A DNA stretch of 7,510 bases from Oscillospiraceae bacterium (lineage in GTDB: Bacteria; Bacillota; Clostridia; Oscillospirales; Oscillospiraceae). This document shows, piece by piece, positions 7,192 to 7,510 of the stretch. The stretch covers positions 1 to 7,510 of the forward strand of contig JAFYIF010000001.1 of NCBI GenBank assembly GCA_017538775.1, written 5' to 3'. The notes beneath the pieces are model-generated. The model was given only the letters and a program-made list of their open reading frames with translations, had not been told where the DNA came from and ran no database searches. Numbering within the stretch: the stretch's first letter is position 1; each line of letters starts with the position of its first letter. The position numbers and the translations under genes are program-made.

Positions 7192-7308
7192 GTTGCACTG
7201 CCTCCTTTCGTGTCAGATGGTTCTAAGATTCAAAGATTCTGGTATGTCCGACGGGACAGCTGATGTTTCTTTTGTGGGTCCGATCTTCCTACGGTTCCAT
7301 GCGGGAGC
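7192..7308 (-). other. Intergenic region upstream of the wall-anchored protein
   Basis: This 117-nt gap separates the upstream stop from the next start. It holds a weak 5-bp hairpin (TGTCC/GGACA with a 4-nt loop, 7245-7258) without a U run, and a direct repeat of aagattc (7225-7231 and 7233-7239). No convincing -35/-10 pair or strong terminator was found. Read-through from the upstream gene is therefore possible. Confidence 0.45.
7201..7208 (-). promoter_or_regulatory. Strong ribosome binding site of the wall-anchored protein
   Basis: On the minus strand AAAGGAGG ends 9 nt before the ATG at 7191, a near-perfect Shine-Dalgarno sequence. It fixes this start and suggests strong translation at the head of the coupled genes. 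Confidence 0.85.
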
Positions 7309-7510
7309 TCAGTTCCACGTGATGTCCGCGATCTCCTCAGCGGTCTTCTGCGTTGCGTAGGCAGGAGAAGCGTTGCCCTCCGTACCAGCGAATGCGCCGC
7401 CAGATTCAACGGGTGTTGTCGTTTCCAGACCGTCCTCAGTCAAAGTGACCTGGACGGACTCCAGGAAGACGTTGAGGTCGAAGTCAAAGGCCAGGAACGC
7501 CTTCTGGGTG
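7309..7510 (-). CDS. C-terminal 66 residues of an exported, possibly TasA-like protein (5' end outside window)
   Basis: A frame open from the window edge ends in TGA at 7309-7311. The 66 visible residues begin T-Q-K-A-F-L-A-F-D-F and end A-E-E-I-A-D-I-T-W-N. The middle is rich in Thr, Gly, Ala and Ser (P-V-E-S-G-G-A-F-A-G-T-E-G-N), with alternating hydrophobic residues before it (L-E-S-V-Q-V-T-L) that suggest beta strands. No membrane segment or sorting signal is present at the C-terminus. Codons ending in A or T (such as gct, tct, act, gtt, aca) make up 18 of 66, more than is seen by eye in the neighbours. Proximity to a SipW peptidase and the secreted-type composition suggest a TasA/camelysin-like fibre subunit. 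This is inference; the diagnostic N-terminal signal lies outside the window. That this is a real gene end is well supported by the open frame and the spacing to the next gene. Confidence 0.65.
   Translation of the reverse strand, partial: TQKAFLAFDFDLNVFLESVQVTLTEDGLETTTPVESGGAFAGTEGNASPAYATQKTAEEIADITWN

Noticed and set aside
7245..7258. Terminator after the upstream gene
   Set aside because: The stem is only 5 bp and is not followed by a U run, so it does not support intrinsic termination.
7209..7260. Promoter candidate TTGAAT upstream of the wall-anchored protein
   Set aside because: No acceptable -10 box lies 16-18 nt downstream of it, and alternative pairs match poorly.
5713..7263. 516-codon open frame on the plus strand
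   Set aside because: It is antisense to the wall-anchored protein and part of the sortase, with Arg/Gly-rich low-complexity translation typical of a high-GC shadow frame.

Overview
The window carries one block of genes, all on the minus strand. Read in transcription order (right to left) they are: the 3' end of an exported, possibly TasA-like protein (7309-7510); a 392-aa exported protein with a proline-rich tandem-repeat stalk and a C-terminal cell-wall sorting signal (6013-7191); a class B sortase (5180-6016); a SipW/ER-type signal peptidase I (4683-5183); and the first 1543 residues of a giant multi-module Cna_B-type surface protein (1-4631), whose 3' end lies outside the window. No tRNA, rRNA, CRISPR array, transposase or phage gene was seen.

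The organism is most likely a high-GC member of the Clostridia (Oscillospiraceae/Ruminococcaceae-like, for example a gut anaerobe). This is inferred from the Gram-positive sortase plus sorting-signal logic, Cna_B modules, a SipW-type peptidase, AGGAGG-type ribosome binding sites and strongly G/C-ending codons. The sequence alone does not fix a genus.

The layout is compact. The 392-aa protein overlaps the sortase by 4 nt (GTGA), and the sortase overlaps the peptidase by 4 nt (ATGA). A 51-nt gap then precedes the giant surface protein. This looks like one transcription unit making a surface fibre or pilus-like assembly. The peptidase would process exported subunits and the sortase would link or anchor proteins bearing the PxTG-type signal. 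The proline-rich protein would be a wall-anchored base or stalk, and the Cna_B protein a long adhesin or shaft/tip component. The parts list parallels streptococcal FCT/T-antigen pilus islands (Cna_B adhesin, signal-peptidase homologue, class B pilin sortase, proline-rich anchored minor pilin). Here the peptidase is of the SipW type with its catalytic residues intact, and a TasA-like gene may lie just upstream.

The points most worth a second look are: the uneven retention of isopeptide-forming residues along the giant protein; a roughly 140-residue low-complexity insertion inside one Cna_B module; the noncanonical NAPRTG sorting motif beside a class B sortase; and the 15-bp/45-bp hierarchical repeat in the stalk. 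The 1465-codon plus-strand open frame across 258-4655 is an antisense shadow of the giant gene.
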